Assembly (NCBI RefSeq): GCF_013201625.1
Contig: NZ_CP053839.1
Coordinates: forward strand, 1,984,001 to 2,048,000
DNA length: 64,000 bases
From: Aliarcobacter lanthieri
GTDB lineage: Bacteria; Campylobacterota; Campylobacteria; Campylobacterales; Arcobacteraceae
Reading direction: 5' to 3'
Below, in pieces: positions 46,548 to 55,608 of this stretch. The translations under genes were made by a program, and so were the position numbers. The notes under the pieces are model-generated. The model ran no database searches. It saw only the letters and a list, made by a program, of their open reading frames with translations, and had not been told where the DNA came from. Each line of letters opens with the position of its first letter. Position 1 is the first letter of the stretch.

Positions 46548-48239
46548 TTAATATAAATCTGTTTTTAAAACAGCTCCACTACTTGCATTTGTTACCAAAC
46601 TTCTATATTGTCCAAGCCAAGAAGATGTAATAGGTTTTTTTATAGGTTTAAAATCTGCTTTTCTTTTTGCAATTTCTTCATCAGTTAAATTTACAGACAA
46701 AATATATTGGTCAACATCTATATGTATTTCATCTCCATCTTTAAGTAAACCTATCATCCCACCTTCAGCAGCTTCAGGACTAACATGTCCAATACTTGCT
46801 CCTCTTGTTGCTCCACTAAATCTTCCATCAGTAATTAAGGCAACTTTATCTCCTAATCCCATACCCATAATTAGTGACGTTGGTGCTAACATCTCTTGCA
46901 TTCCAGGACCTCCTTTTGGTCCTTCGTATCTTATTACTACAACATCACCAGCTTTTACTTTTCCTCCAACTATACCTTTTATAGCTTCTGCTTGTCCATC
47001 AAAACAAACAGCTTTTCCTGTTAATGCTCTAGCACCAGTAATACCAGCAGTTTTTATAACTGCTCCTTGCTGTGCTAAATTTCCATATAAAATAGCTAAA
47101 CCACCAACTTCAGAATAAGGATTATCAATAGTATGAATAATATTTGTATCTTTTATATAAGCATCTTTTATTCTTTCTAATAATGTTTCACCTGTAACTG
47201 TAAGATTATCTAAAAGGATATCATCTCCTCTTTTTGTCATCTCTTTCATAACAGCACTTACACCACCAGCTTTATTTATATCTTCCATATGAACTGTTGT
47301 TAGAGATGGAGATATTTTTGCAATATGTGAAACTCTTTTTGAAATAGCATTTATATCTTTTAATTCAAAATTAACTCCAGCTTCTTTTGCAATAGCAAGC
47401 ATATGTAAAACAGTATTTGAACTTCCTCCCATTGCCATATCAACTGCAAAAGCATTTCTAACAGCTTTTTCATTTAAAATATTTCTAACTTTGAATTTTT
47501 CAAGAGAAGCTTTGTCAAGTGCAATTTCACAAATTCTTTTTGCTGCTTTTCTATATAGTTCTTCTCTTTCTTTTGTTAAAGCTAATATTGTTCCATTTCC
47601 AGGTAAAGCAATTCCCATTGCTTCCATAAGAGTATTCATAGAGTTTGCAGTAAACATTCCAGAACATGAACCACCACTAGGACAGGCATTACACTCGATA
47701 TCCTTTAACTCTTCTTCACTAATATCTCCAGCTTCAAACTTTCCAACAGCTTCAAACGCAGTTGCTAAATCAATAGGAGTTCCTTCTTTTGTATAACCTT
47801 TTTGCATTGCTCCACCACTTACAAAAACAGTTGGTACATTTACTCTTAATGCACCCATTATCATACCTGGAACTATTTTATCACAGTTTGGAATAGCAAT
47901 CATAGCATCTAGTTTATGTGCATTCATAACTGTTTCAATAGAGTTTGCTATTAGTTCTCTACTTGGAAGAGAAAAAAGCATCCCATCATGTCCCATAGCA
48001 ATACCATCATCAACACCAATAGTATTAAACTCAAAAGGAACACAACCATTTTTTCTAATTTCATCTTTTATAATTGCTGAAACTTCATCTAAAAAAAAGT
48101 GTCCTGGTATCAACTCAATAAATGAGTTTGCTACTCCAATGAATGGTTTATTAAAATCTTCATCTTTTAATCCAGTTGCTCTTAATAGAGACCTATGTGG
48201 TGTTCTATCAAAGCCTTTCTTTATCTCATCACTTCTCAT
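46548..48239 (-). CDS. ilvD: Dihydroxy-acid dehydratase
   Basis: Fe-S dehydratase of isoleucine, valine and pantothenate synthesis. Family segments are complete: [35 protein letters not shown] (two cluster cysteines), [30 protein letters not shown] and [24 protein letters not shown]. Length 563 aa. Apparently monocistronic: hairpin downstream, tRNA genes divergent upstream. Confidence 0.98.
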   Translation of the reverse strand: MRSDEIKKGFDRTPHRSLLRATGLKDEDFNKPFIGVANSFIELIPGHFFLDEVSAIIKDEIRKNGCVPFEFNTIGVDDGIAMGHDGMLFSLPSRELIANSIETVMNAHKLDAMIAIPNCDKIVPGMIMGALRVNVPTVFVSGGAMQKGYTKEGTPIDLATAFEAVGKFEAGDISEEELKDIECNACPSGGSCSGMFTANSMNTLMEAMGIALPGNGTILALTKEREELYRKAAKRICEIALDKASLEKFKVRNILNEKAVRNAFAVDMAMGGSSNTVLHMLAIAKEAGVNFELKDINAISKRVSHIAKISPSLTTVHMEDINKAGGVSAVMKEMTKRGDDILLDNLTVTGETLLERIKDAYIKDTNIIHTIDNPYSEVGGLAILYGNLAQQGAVIKTAGITGARALTGKAVCFDGQAEAIKGIVGGKVKAGDVVVIRYEGPKGGPGMQEMLAPTSLIMGMGLGDKVALITDGRFSGATRGASIGHVSPEAAEGGMIGLLKDGDEIHIDVDQYILSVNLTDEEIAKRKADFKPIKKPITSSWLGQYRSLVTNASSGAVLKTDLY

Positions 48240-48352
48240 ATTTATCCTTATAAAAATCTAAAAAAATATACTTTGATTATACAAATATTACTTTTCAAAT
48301 TTCATTAAATATTATATTTTTTTACAAATTATAAAAATTTTTCAAAAACCTC

Positions 48353-48381
48353 TTGACAAATAAAAAAAAACCTATTATAAT
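48353..48381 (+). promoter_or_regulatory. Consensus sigma-70 promoter of the tRNA cluster
   Basis: TTGACA at 48353-48358 and TATAAT at 48376-48381 with exactly 17 bases between, both perfect consensus hexamers. The first tRNA starts 49 bases after the -10. Such a full -35 stands out in a window where other promoters show only a -10. Confidence 0.85.
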
Positions 48382-48429
48382 TCCAGTCCATTTTAAGTAG
48401 AAGCTTAAAATTGAGTTCTAAAATTTTGT

Positions 48430-48516
48430 GCGAGTGTGGCGGAATAGGTAGACGCGCGGGACTTAAAATCCCGTTCCGGTTTCGGAGTGTGAGTTCGATT
48501 CTCACCATTCGCACCA
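48430..48516 (+). tRNA. tRNA-Leu (anticodon TAA)
   Basis: 87 bases with a long variable arm. Acceptor GCGAGTG pairs with CATTCGC (one G-T); the anticodon arm is GGGA-CT-TAA-AA-TCCC; the T loop reads TTCGATT. The discriminator A and the CCA end (48514-48516) are encoded. First of three tRNAs behind one promoter. Confidence 0.97.
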
Positions 48517-48527
48517 TTTTTATTTAT

Positions 48528-48613
48528 AGAGAGTTGACAGAGTTGGTCGAATGTACCGGTTTTGAAAACCGGCGAGGTGCAAGCCTCCGAGGGTTCGAAT
48601 CCCTCACTCTCTG
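48528..48613 (+). tRNA. tRNA-Ser (anticodon TGA)
   Basis: 86 bases with a long variable arm. Acceptor AGAGAGT pairs with ACTCTCT, discriminator G (usual for Ser); anticodon arm CCGGT-TT-TGA-AA-ACCGG; T loop TTCGAAT. The first pair is A-T rather than the common G-C. CCA is not encoded, unlike its two neighbours, and must be added. Confidence 0.96.
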
Positions 48614-48661
48614 TTGTTTTCAAAATCTATCACAAAAATCATGATATATTTATTCTTAAAT

Positions 48662-48737
48662 GGAGCTATAGCAAAGCTGGTAATGCCTCGGATTGCAAAT
48701 CCGACATGCGTTGGTTCGAGTCCGACTAGCTCCTCCA
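48662..48737 (+). tRNA. tRNA-Cys (anticodon GCA)
   Basis: 76 bases. Acceptor GGAGCTA pairs with TAGCTCC, discriminator T (U73, the known cysteine identity base), CCA encoded. Anticodon arm CGGAT-T-GCA-A-ATCCG; T loop TTCGAGT. Last of the Leu-Ser-Cys cluster. Confidence 0.97.
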
Positions 48738-48837
48738 AATCTATATAATTCTTTTTTTATTAAAAATAAATTTTATACACAATTATTCCACAGTTAATTT
48801 GATAATATTCCGAAATTTATTTAACAAAAGGATTAAA

Positions 48838-49158
48838 ATGAAAAAAGTATTATTAGCAACAACAGTAGCATTAGCATTATTTACAGGTTGTAACGAAGAT
48901 AAAAAACCTGAGGCTCAAGCTGAAGCTCCTAAATCAGAAGTAACAAAAACAGTAGAAGATGTAAAAGCAACTACTGAAGAAGTAAAAAACAATACAAATG
49001 AAGCAGTTGAAGCTACAAAAGAAGTAGTAGATGAATCAGCAAAAAATGTAGAAGAAAAAACTGAAGAATTAAAAGATGCAGCTTCTGAAAAAATTGAAGA
49101 TACAAAAGAAGCAATTGAAGATGCTAAAGAAGAAGTACATAACCACGAAAAAAATTAA
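48838..49158 (+). CDS. Small helical lipoprotein with repeat-rich tail
   Basis: A 106-aa protein. Residues 1-18 form a lipoprotein signal ending LFTGC. The remainder is almost entirely charged and alanine-rich (VTKTVEDVKATTEEVKNNTN, then EAVEATKEVVDESAKNVEEK and similar), with a loose 11-residue period like LEA or apolipoprotein repeats, so it should form one long amphipathic helix. ATG at 48838 was chosen: AAAAGGA is 5 bases upstream and the signal starts there. Probably an envelope spacer or stress protein; no family certain. A terminator follows. Confidence 0.85.
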   Translation: MKKVLLATTVALALFTGCNEDKKPEAQAEAPKSEVTKTVEDVKATTEEVKNNTNEAVEATKEVVDESAKNVEEKTEELKDAASEKIEDTKEAIEDAKEEVHNHEKN

Positions 49159-49166
49159 CTTTTTAT

Positions 49167-49195
49167 ATGTAAATCCGTTATATACGGGTTTACAT
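49167..49195 (+). terminator. Terminator of the small lipoprotein gene
   Basis: A 12-bp stem (ATGTAAATCCGT / ACGGGTTTACAT, one G-T pair) with loop TATAT, 8 bases after the stop codon. The T run after it is weak. Confidence 0.65.
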
Positions 49196-49248
49196 AAAAT
49201 ATTTCCTACCAAAATAAAACTTTAAGTTAACTAACTAATAAAAATAGA

Positions 49249-49254
49249 TATAAT
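49249..49254 (+). promoter_or_regulatory. Putative -10 box of dksA-truD
   Basis: TATAAT 24 bases before the dksA ATG, with AAGGAGAG as ribosome site. Confidence 0.55.
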
Positions 49255-49278
49255 CTCGATTTTACATAAGGAGAGATT

Positions 49279-49650
49279 ATGGCCAATAAGACTCAAATAG
49301 ATGAATTAAAATCAACTTTATTAACTAGAAAAGAGACTATTCTAAACAATGTTAGAAATAGTAGAGAAAATATTGATCAATTAAAAGATCAAGATATAAG
49401 TGATGAACTTGATTATGCAGATTTTGTAAGTGACTCATTTACAGAAGGGATGATTGCTAATCATCAATTAGATGAATTAAATCAAATAGAGACAGCTTTA
49501 AAGAAAATAAATGCTGGAACATATGGAATCTGTGATATGTGTGGAATCAATATACCTATTGGAAGATTAAAAGCGAAACCTTTTGCAAGATATTGTACTG
49601 AATGTAGAACAGTTTATGAGCAAGAGCAATTAAAAAGAGCTTCTCATTGA
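49279..49650 (+). CDS. dksA: DksA/TraR family zinc-finger protein
   Basis: A 123-aa RNA polymerase secondary-channel regulator. It has an N-terminal coiled coil with acidic DISDELDYADF at the tip region, then a four-cysteine zinc finger: CDMCG and CTEC either side of INIPIGRLKAKPFARY. DksA acts with ppGpp in the stringent response; in C. jejuni a similar protein represses stable RNA genes. Its stop overlaps the truD start. Confidence 0.9.
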   Translation: MANKTQIDELKSTLLTRKETILNNVRNSRENIDQLKDQDISDELDYADFVSDSFTEGMIANHQLDELNQIETALKKINAGTYGICDMCGINIPIGRLKAKPFARYCTECRTVYEQEQLKRASH

Positions 49651-50645
49651 TAAGAAGATTTTATCCACTAAATGATAAAACTCTAAATTTTAAATTTTTA
49701 CAAAATGAAGAGGATTTTATAGTTGAGGAAGATCCTATAAAATTCTCTAATAATGGTAATTTTTTAGTTTTAAAAGTAAAAAAAAGAAATTGTGATACTT
49801 GGGAATTAATAGATAGATTCTCAAAATTCTTAGGTATATATTCTAACGAAATAGGTTATGCTGGACTAAAAGATAAAAGAGCTACAACAACTCAATATAT
49901 AACTATTCCTAAAAAATACTCAAAAGATATAAATAACTTCAAATCAAAAAAAATAGAAATTTTAGATAGTTGCTTACATAATAAAAAACTAAATATTGGT
50001 GATTTAAAAGCAAATCGGTTTAAGATAAATTTACATGAAGTTGAAATACAAGAACTTTTCCATATAGAAAAAATTTTAAAAATTATATCAAAAGATGGAA
50101 TGCCTAATTATTTTGGTTATCAAAGATTTGGAAAAGAGATAAAAGAAAACCTTTCAAAAGCTAAAGAATTGTTATTTGGAGAATCTAAGATAAAAGATAA
50201 GAAACTAGCAAAAATGTTAATTCTTGCATATCAAAGTTCATTTTTTAATGCTTGGCTTGTAGAAAGACTAAAATTAGATAAAAATACTTTTAAGCTTTTA
50301 GATGGAGATATTTTCTTCACTATTGAAGATCAAAAATATTTCACTTCAAAAATAATAAATGAAAAGATATTAAATGATTTTAAATCACAAATAATAACTC
50401 CAACAGGTCTTTTACCTGGTCGTGATGTTTTTAGATCAAGAGATAAATCATTAAAAATTGAACAAAAATATGATGATAGTGAAATATATGAAAAAGGCTA
50501 TAGAAGAGAAGCTATAGTATTTCCAAAAAACATTACTTGTAAATATAATAAAGAAACAAAAGTTTGTAGTTTAGATTTCGTTTTACCTAAAGGATCTTAT
50601 GCTACAGTTTTAATAGAGTTTTTAGCAAATAGAAATTTATCTTAA
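49647..50645 (+). CDS. truD: tRNA pseudouridine-13 synthase
   Basis: Makes pseudouridine 13 in tRNA-Glu. The catalytic aspartate lies in IGYAGLKDKRATTTQYITIP; NYFGYQRFG and YQSSFFNAWLV also fit the family. At 332 aa it is near normal length. The start is TTG at 49647, overlapping the dksA TGA (TTGA), so translation is probably coupled. A bidirectional hairpin follows. Confidence 0.94.
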   Translation: MIRRFYPLNDKTLNFKFLQNEEDFIVEEDPIKFSNNGNFLVLKVKKRNCDTWELIDRFSKFLGIYSNEIGYAGLKDKRATTTQYITIPKKYSKDINNFKSKKIEILDSCLHNKKLNIGDLKANRFKINLHEVEIQELFHIEKILKIISKDGMPNYFGYQRFGKEIKENLSKAKELLFGESKIKDKKLAKMLILAYQSSFFNAWLVERLKLDKNTFKLLDGDIFFTIEDQKYFTSKIINEKILNDFKSQIITPTGLLPGRDVFRSRDKSLKIEQKYDDSEIYEKGYRREAIVFPKNITCKYNKETKVCSLDFVLPKGSYATVLIEFLANRNLS

Positions 50646-50666
50646 TAGAGGAATTCCCTCTATTAA
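50642..50666. terminator. Bidirectional terminator between truD and the lipoprotein gene
   Basis: A 10-bp perfect stem (TTAATAGAGG / CCTCTATTAA) with a 5-base loop spans the truD stop and ends 3 bases before the convergent gene's stop. Confidence 0.7.
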
Positions 50667-50668
50667 AA

Positions 50669-51652
50669 TTAAGGAAGAGTTATATAATCTGAGTTAAAAT
50701 ATATTTTATTATCTATTGCAATAAGTCTTTTCTCATTATCAAAGCTAAACTCATAAACTGTATCACTTGTAAAATCATCATTAATATTTATTAAAAAGCC
50801 TTGAGATTCAACTGCATATAATGAATCACTATATGCTAAAGCATGAAATTTTGCATATTTGTATTTTCTTTTTTCAAGTTCTTCTAGTCTAGTATTAAGT
50901 TTAATAATATGTCCATCAACAGTTGCAATGTACACATATCCATTTTTTACAATAACATCTCTTAATTCATAATCTTTACTTGAAACTTCTCTTGCTGAAA
51001 CAGATACTAGTTTATTTGGACTTGCAATAATTAATGTTTCACTATCTCTTTCTACTTCTAAATTTATAATATTATTAAATTCACCATCTGGATCAACAGC
51101 TATATTTCTAACAGCTTCATTTGTAACCAAAGATACAATAATAACTTTACCATTCAAAGTTGGAAAAAGAACCAAACTTCCCATAAAAACTGGATTAGCA
51201 ATTCTTGTATCATTTGCTAAAGAAAGTGTTGAATACTCTTTAAATAATGTTTTCGATGAATTATCATCTATAAGTTCAACTGTATTATTTGAGTATAATA
51301 ATGCTAATCTATCACCTCTTTTAGAAGCTCCAACAACTACATCACTCACACTTCTTTCTTGATCACCAATTAAGATTTTATCAATATAGTTTGTAGCAAT
51401 TATTTCACCTTCTTCACTAAAATTTATAAATTCAAATCCTTCTGGAAGTTTGTTTTGAGATACACCTTGTTTTGTTACAACTTGATTATCGTTAAGTGTA
51501 GCACCAACTCTATTCATAGATTTGATAGAAGAAGACATAGATTTTTTATTTAACTCTATATTATCACTTGTATTTTCTGGTTCATAATATTTTTTACCAG
51601 AACAAGCTGTAAAAAGAGCAACTGCAAGAATTGAAAATATAATAGATTTCAT
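50669..51652 (-). CDS. Lipoprotein, possible BamB-like beta-propeller
   Basis: A 327-aa lipoprotein: signal ending LFTAC at about residues 13-17. The rest is made of short beta-type repeats (DRLALLYSNNTVELID, LVLFPTLNGKVIIVSLVTN, YIATVDGHIIKLNTRLEELE, LYAVESQGFLININ), as in PQQ-type propellers. It follows the YfgM-like gene by 9 bases, and yfgM-bamB adjacency is known from E. coli. That suggests a BamB-like outer-membrane assembly role. Sequence match alone is not decisive. Confidence 0.6.
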   Translation of the reverse strand: MKSIIFSILAVALFTACSGKKYYEPENTSDNIELNKKSMSSSIKSMNRVGATLNDNQVVTKQGVSQNKLPEGFEFINFSEEGEIIATNYIDKILIGDQERSVSDVVVGASKRGDRLALLYSNNTVELIDDNSSKTLFKEYSTLSLANDTRIANPVFMGSLVLFPTLNGKVIIVSLVTNEAVRNIAVDPDGEFNNIINLEVERDSETLIIASPNKLVSVSAREVSSKDYELRDVIVKNGYVYIATVDGHIIKLNTRLEELEKRKYKYAKFHALAYSDSLYAVESQGFLININDDFTSDTVYEFSFDNEKRLIAIDNKIYFNSDYITLP

Positions 51653-51661
51653 TTTTATTCC

Positions 51662-52240
51662 TTATTTTGTAACTAGATAATGTTTTAAAAGATTAGATAA
51701 TTCAGCTGCTCTTGATTCTGGTGATATTTGATTTAATAATTCTTTTGCTTCTGAATATTTTTCATTATTTACTAAAATAAGTGCTCTATTAAAAATAGCA
51801 TAGTCTTTTAATAAAAAATCACCTTTTTTTGATAATAAATTTAAATCAGTTTCACTCGAATTTAAAACTGCAACTTGATAATCAAGTATATCTTTTAAAT
51901 ATTTTAAAGATATATCAGCACTTTTTAGCTCTTTTTTAGCTTCTAAATATAAAGCAACTTCATAAAGATTCTTATTTTTTTCTTTTAAAATATCTAAAGC
52001 TTCTTTATCACCACTTTCTAAATAACTATTTAAAGCAACATTTGCATCATACAAGTTTGCCTTATCAATACTATTTTTTACAAAATATCCAATAGTTCCA
52101 ACTACAAGAATTATAACTAAAGCCAAAATAACAATCTTGTATTTTTTTAAAAATCTTTCAGTTTTTACAAAACTCTCTAAAAATTTCTCTTCATTACTCA
52201 GTTCATTTTTGATGTAATTTACATCATCTTTTATACTCAT
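51662..52240 (-). CDS. YfgM-like tetratricopeptide membrane protein
   Basis: A 192-aa protein with one membrane helix (KIVILALVIILVVGTIGYFV, about 34-53) and a periplasmic helical part with TPR-like spacing (YDANVALNSYLESGDKEALD, LKDYAIFNRALILVNNEKYSEAKELLNQI). The size, topology and position upstream of a BamB-like lipoprotein fit YfgM, an ancillary SecYEG/periplasmic chaperone protein. Divergent from ctpA. Confidence 0.6.
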   Translation of the reverse strand: MSIKDDVNYIKNELSNEEKFLESFVKTERFLKKYKIVILALVIILVVGTIGYFVKNSIDKANLYDANVALNSYLESGDKEALDILKEKNKNLYEVALYLEAKKELKSADISLKYLKDILDYQVAVLNSSETDLNLLSKKGDFLLKDYAIFNRALILVNNEKYSEAKELLNQISPESRAAELSNLLKHYLVTK

Positions 52241-52315
52241 TTGTCTAACCTTTTTTAAAAGTAGTTGATATATTACAAAATTTTTAATAAAATATTACTT
52301 TTATAATCTTTTTTG

Positions 52316-52321
52316 TATAAT
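52316..52321 (+). promoter_or_regulatory. Putative -10 box of ctpA-pur operon
   Basis: TATAAT 32 bases before the ctpA ATG. A second TATAAT at 52302-52307 is an alternative. Confidence 0.45.
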
Positions 52322-52353
52322 TGTCACCTATAAATTTTAAGGATTATTGTACA

Positions 52354-53655
52354 ATGAATAAACTATTAATAGCTTCTACTATTGCACTTGTGCTATCACA
52401 AAATATATTTGCAAAAGATACTCAAAAGAAGGAAACTGAACAAACAAGATTTGAATCTTTATCAAAATTAACAAAGGTTATTGGTACTGTTGAGAAATAT
52501 TATGTTGATGACATCAAATTACAAGAGATCATTGACAAAGCATTAAAAGGGTTAATGCAAGAACTAGATGCCCACTCAAGCTATTTAGATAAAAAAGCAT
52601 CAAAAGAGATGAGTATTGCTACTTCTGGAGAATTTGGAGGTTTAGGAATAACTGTTGGAATGAGAGATGGGGCATTAACTGTTATATCTCCAATAGATGA
52701 TACACCAGCATTTAAAGCAGGAATTAAATCACTTGATATCATTTTAAAAATAAATGATACTTCAACTATTGGGATGACTTTAGATGAAGCAGTAAATATG
52801 ATGAGAGGTGAACCAAAAACTGATATCACTATAACTGTTGTAAGAAAAGGTGAATTAAAACCACTTGAATTTAAACTTCAAAGAGATATTATAAAAGTTC
52901 AATCAGTTTTTGCTAAAAAAATAGAAAGTGAAGATATCTTATATCTTAGAATTTCTAGCTTTGATACAAAAGTTTCAACAGAATTAGAAAAAGCAATAAA
53001 AGAAAATAAAAATGCAAAAGGAATTATTTTAGATTTAAGAAATAATCCTGGTGGTTTATTAAATCAAGCTATTGGTGTTGTTGATATGTTTGTAAAAAGT
53101 GGAGTAATTGTTTCTCAAAAAGGAAGAGATGCCTCTGATGAAGAAAAATTTGAAGCTTCAAAATTTGGAACAAAAACAGATTTACCTTTAGTTGTTTTAG
53201 TAAATGAAGGTTCTGCTTCTGCTTCAGAAATTGTAAGTGGTTCTCTACAAGATCACAAAAGAGCAGTTGTAGTTGGAGAAAAAACTTTTGGAAAAGGTTC
53301 AGTTCAAGCAGTATTACCAATAGACAATGATAAAACAGAAAATATAAAATTAACTATTGCAAAATACTACTTACCAAGTGGAAGAACTATTCAAGCACTA
53401 GGAGTAACTCCTGATATTATAGTAAGTTCTGGAAAAGTAGTACAAAATGATGATAACTCTTTAAGAATTAAAGAAGCAGATTTGAAAAAACATCTTGAAG
53501 GTGAACTTGAAAAAGTTGATGAAGATATCAAAAAAGAAGAAAAATCTATAAAAGATGAAAGTAAAACGACTATTTCAAAAGAAGATTTACTTGAAGACAA
53601 TCAATTAAATACATCTTTAGCAATTTTAAAAAGTTTAATTATAATGAATAAATAG
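52354..53655 (+). CDS. ctpA: Carboxyl-terminal processing protease (S41)
   Basis: A periplasmic serine protease of 433 aa. Signal peptide residues 1-20 (MNKLLIASTIALVLSQNIFA); PDZ domain around 85-170 (GGLGITVGMRDGALTVISP, AGIKSLDIILKIN); catalytic Ser near 287 in NEGSASASEIVSGSL and Lys near 310 in VGEKTFGKGSVQ. The C-terminal tail is charged. ATG at 52354 was chosen for the signal peptide and the AAGGA 10 bases upstream; an in-frame TTG at 52321 is rejected. It heads the ctpA-purC-purS-purQ-plsC-crcB run seen in Campylobacter. Confidence 0.95.
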   Translation: MNKLLIASTIALVLSQNIFAKDTQKKETEQTRFESLSKLTKVIGTVEKYYVDDIKLQEIIDKALKGLMQELDAHSSYLDKKASKEMSIATSGEFGGLGITVGMRDGALTVISPIDDTPAFKAGIKSLDIILKINDTSTIGMTLDEAVNMMRGEPKTDITITVVRKGELKPLEFKLQRDIIKVQSVFAKKIESEDILYLRISSFDTKVSTELEKAIKENKNAKGIILDLRNNPGGLLNQAIGVVDMFVKSGVIVSQKGRDASDEEKFEASKFGTKTDLPLVVLVNEGSASASEIVSGSLQDHKRAVVVGEKTFGKGSVQAVLPIDNDKTENIKLTIAKYYLPSGRTIQALGVTPDIIVSSGKVVQNDDNSLRIKEADLKKHLEGELEKVDEDIKKEEKSIKDESKTTISKEDLLEDNQLNTSLAILKSLIIMNK

Positions 53656-53663
53656 GAAGTTTA

Positions 53664-54617
53664 ATGGAAATTGAAATTATTAAAAAACTTGGTCTTTGGC
53701 CAGAATCAAAAAAAACAACAACTAAAAAAGGGATAGATGAACTAGAAAATATTGGTTATAATCTATTTTATATAGGTAAAAACGCAGATTTATACACTTG
53801 CCCTACTAATGAAGCAAAAGTTTTACTTGTAAGAAGTGATAGAACTTCTGTTTTTGATATACCTTTAAATTTAGAAATTGAAGGAAAAGGTATAATTCAA
53901 ACTTCAATTTCAAATTTTGGAGCAGAATTTGCAAAAAAATCTGGTATAAAAACTGCAATTTTATCTCAAAACGTTGATAAAACTCTACAAATTTACCCAA
54001 GATGTCAGATGATGGAACTTTGTAAACCTTTAGAAGCAAATATTGATGGAGAAGTTGTACAATTTGAATTAATATTTAGAAATTACCTAACTGGTTCTTT
54101 ATATGATGCTTGTCAAAATGGAATAGACCCTTATGGATTAAATTTACCATCAAATTTAAAACAATGGCATAAATTTGAAACTCCATTATTTACTCCAACT
54201 ACAAAGGGATTAAAAGATATTCCATTAAATTCACAAAAAGTAAAAGATACTTTCCCTGAAATAATCTCAAGTTTAGAAAAACTATTCCAAAATTTTACTA
54301 AATTTGCTTATGAACGTGGAATAGTTGTAGTTGATACAAAATTTGAAATCTTTGTAAATGATAAAGGAGAATGGGTTTTAGGAGATGAAGTCCTAACTCC
54401 TGAAAGTTCAAGATTTATTGCTAGAGAAGATTTTGAAGAAAATAACTTTACTTCTATGGATAAACAAATTTTAAGAGATTTTGGAAAAGCAAGTAATTGG
54501 AAAGAGCAATCAAAATCTTTAAAAATTGGAGAGAAACTTCAAGTTAATGTACCAAAAGAGATAAAAGATAAAATCTTAAATGGTTATAACACTATTTTAG
54601 AAAGATTAAGCAAATAA
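53664..54617 (+). CDS. purC: SAICAR synthase
   Basis: Joins aspartate to CAIR in purine synthesis. Recognisable segments: VLLVRSDRTSVFD, RNYLTGSLYDA, PLFTPTTKG, and LGDEVLTPESSRFI (the DEVLTPDSSR signature). At 317 aa it is longer than the roughly 237-aa E. coli type, closer in size to long-form enzymes. It lies 8 bases after ctpA. Confidence 0.93.
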   Translation: MEIEIIKKLGLWPESKKTTTKKGIDELENIGYNLFYIGKNADLYTCPTNEAKVLLVRSDRTSVFDIPLNLEIEGKGIIQTSISNFGAEFAKKSGIKTAILSQNVDKTLQIYPRCQMMELCKPLEANIDGEVVQFELIFRNYLTGSLYDACQNGIDPYGLNLPSNLKQWHKFETPLFTPTTKGLKDIPLNSQKVKDTFPEIISSLEKLFQNFTKFAYERGIVVVDTKFEIFVNDKGEWVLGDEVLTPESSRFIAREDFEENNFTSMDKQILRDFGKASNWKEQSKSLKIGEKLQVNVPKEIKDKILNGYNTILERLSK

Positions 54618-54626
54618 AAAATTAGA

Positions 54627-54632
54627 TATAAT
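54627..54632 (+). promoter_or_regulatory. Putative -10 box of purS-purQ
   Basis: TATAAT in the 46-base gap between purC and purS, 31 bases before the purS ATG. It could give a separate transcript inside the run. Confidence 0.45.
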
Positions 54633-54663
54633 CCAAAAAAACAAGACAAAAGGTAATAAAAGA

Positions 54664-54909
54664 ATGAAAGCAATAGTAAATGTAGGTTTAAAAAAAGGTG
54701 TTTTAGACGATCAAGGAAAAGCTATTAATCACGCTTTAGGAACATTAGGTTTTAAAGAATTAATAAATGATGTTAGAGTAGGAAAACAAATTATTATTGA
54801 ATTAAATTCAACAGATAAAGAAAAAGCTAAAGAGGAAGTTACACAAATGTGTGAAAAACTTTTAGCAAATACTGTAATTGAAGATTACACAATCGAAATA
54901 GTAGGTTAA
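54664..54909 (+). CDS. purS: FGAM synthase subunit PurS
   Basis: An 81-aa structural subunit that bridges PurQ and PurL in formylglycinamidine synthase. It reads VNVGLKKGVLDDQGKAINHA and FKELINDVRVGKQI, both typical. AAAGGTAATAAAAG precedes the ATG. Two bases separate it from purQ. The large subunit purL is not in the window. Confidence 0.95.
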   Translation: MKAIVNVGLKKGVLDDQGKAINHALGTLGFKELINDVRVGKQIIIELNSTDKEKAKEEVTQMCEKLLANTVIEDYTIEIVG

Positions 54910-54911
54910 TT

Positions 54912-55583
54912 ATGAAAGTAGCAGTTCTACAATTTCCAGGAACAAACTGTGAATTCGATGCAAAATACGCTTTTGAGAAATTAGGTTGTGAAGTTTTTGT
55001 TATTTGGCATAAAGAGACAAAACTTCCAGAAAATATTGACTTAGTAGTAGTTCCAGGTGGTTTTTCTTATGGTGACTATTTAAGAAGTGGAGCAATTGCT
55101 AGATTTGCAAATATTATGGAAGATGTTAAAAAATTTGCACAAAATGGTGGAAAAGTTTTAGGAATTTGTAATGGTTTTCAAATATTACTTGAAGCTGGAT
55201 TATTACCTGGAGCAATGAAAAGAAATGATACTTTACATTTTATCTCTAAACATCATAATTTAAAAGTAATAGACAATAATAATACATTTTTAAAATTGTT
55301 AAATGTAAATGATGTTGTAAATATACCTGTTGCACATCATGATGGAAACTATTATATTGATGAAGTTGGATTAAAAGAGTTAGAAAAGAATAATCAAATT
55401 TTATTAAAATATTGTGATAAAAATGGGAATTTAGTAAATATGAATGGTTCTGTTTCAAATATTGCTGGAATTTGTAATAAAGAGAGAAATATTTTTGGAC
55501 TTATGCCACACCCTGAAAGAGCTATTGAAGAAATTTTAGGTTCAACAGATGGTGTAAATATGCTGAAAGGCTTTTTAAAATAG
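54912..55583 (+). CDS. purQ: FGAM synthase glutaminase subunit PurQ
   Basis: Class I glutaminase subunit that supplies ammonia for FGAM synthesis. Catalytic Cys lies in GGKVLGICNGFQIL, and the His/Glu pair in LMPHPERAIEE. The N-terminus VAVLQFPGTNCEFD and the GGFSYGDYLRSGAIA oxyanion segment are diagnostic. 223 aa. A small hairpin covers its stop codon. Confidence 0.97.
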   Translation: MKVAVLQFPGTNCEFDAKYAFEKLGCEVFVIWHKETKLPENIDLVVVPGGFSYGDYLRSGAIARFANIMEDVKKFAQNGGKVLGICNGFQILLEAGLLPGAMKRNDTLHFISKHHNLKVIDNNNTFLKLLNVNDVVNIPVAHHDGNYYIDEVGLKELEKNNQILLKYCDKNGNLVNMNGSVSNIAGICNKERNIFGLMPHPERAIEEILGSTDGVNMLKGFLK

Positions 55584-55600
55584 AGTAATTTCTCTATTTT
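55577..55600 (+). terminator. Possible attenuator or terminator after purQ
   Basis: A 9-bp stem (AAAATAGAG / CTCTATTTT) with a 6-base loop contains the purQ stop codon. The next gene starts 8 bases later on the same strand, so it may only reduce read-through. Confidence 0.5.
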
Positions 55601-55608
55601 AATCAATT

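Noticed and set aside
48329-48644. Open frames on both strands covering the tRNA-Leu and tRNA-Ser genes
   Set aside because: They translate tRNA sequence; both tRNAs fold properly, so the frames are accidental.
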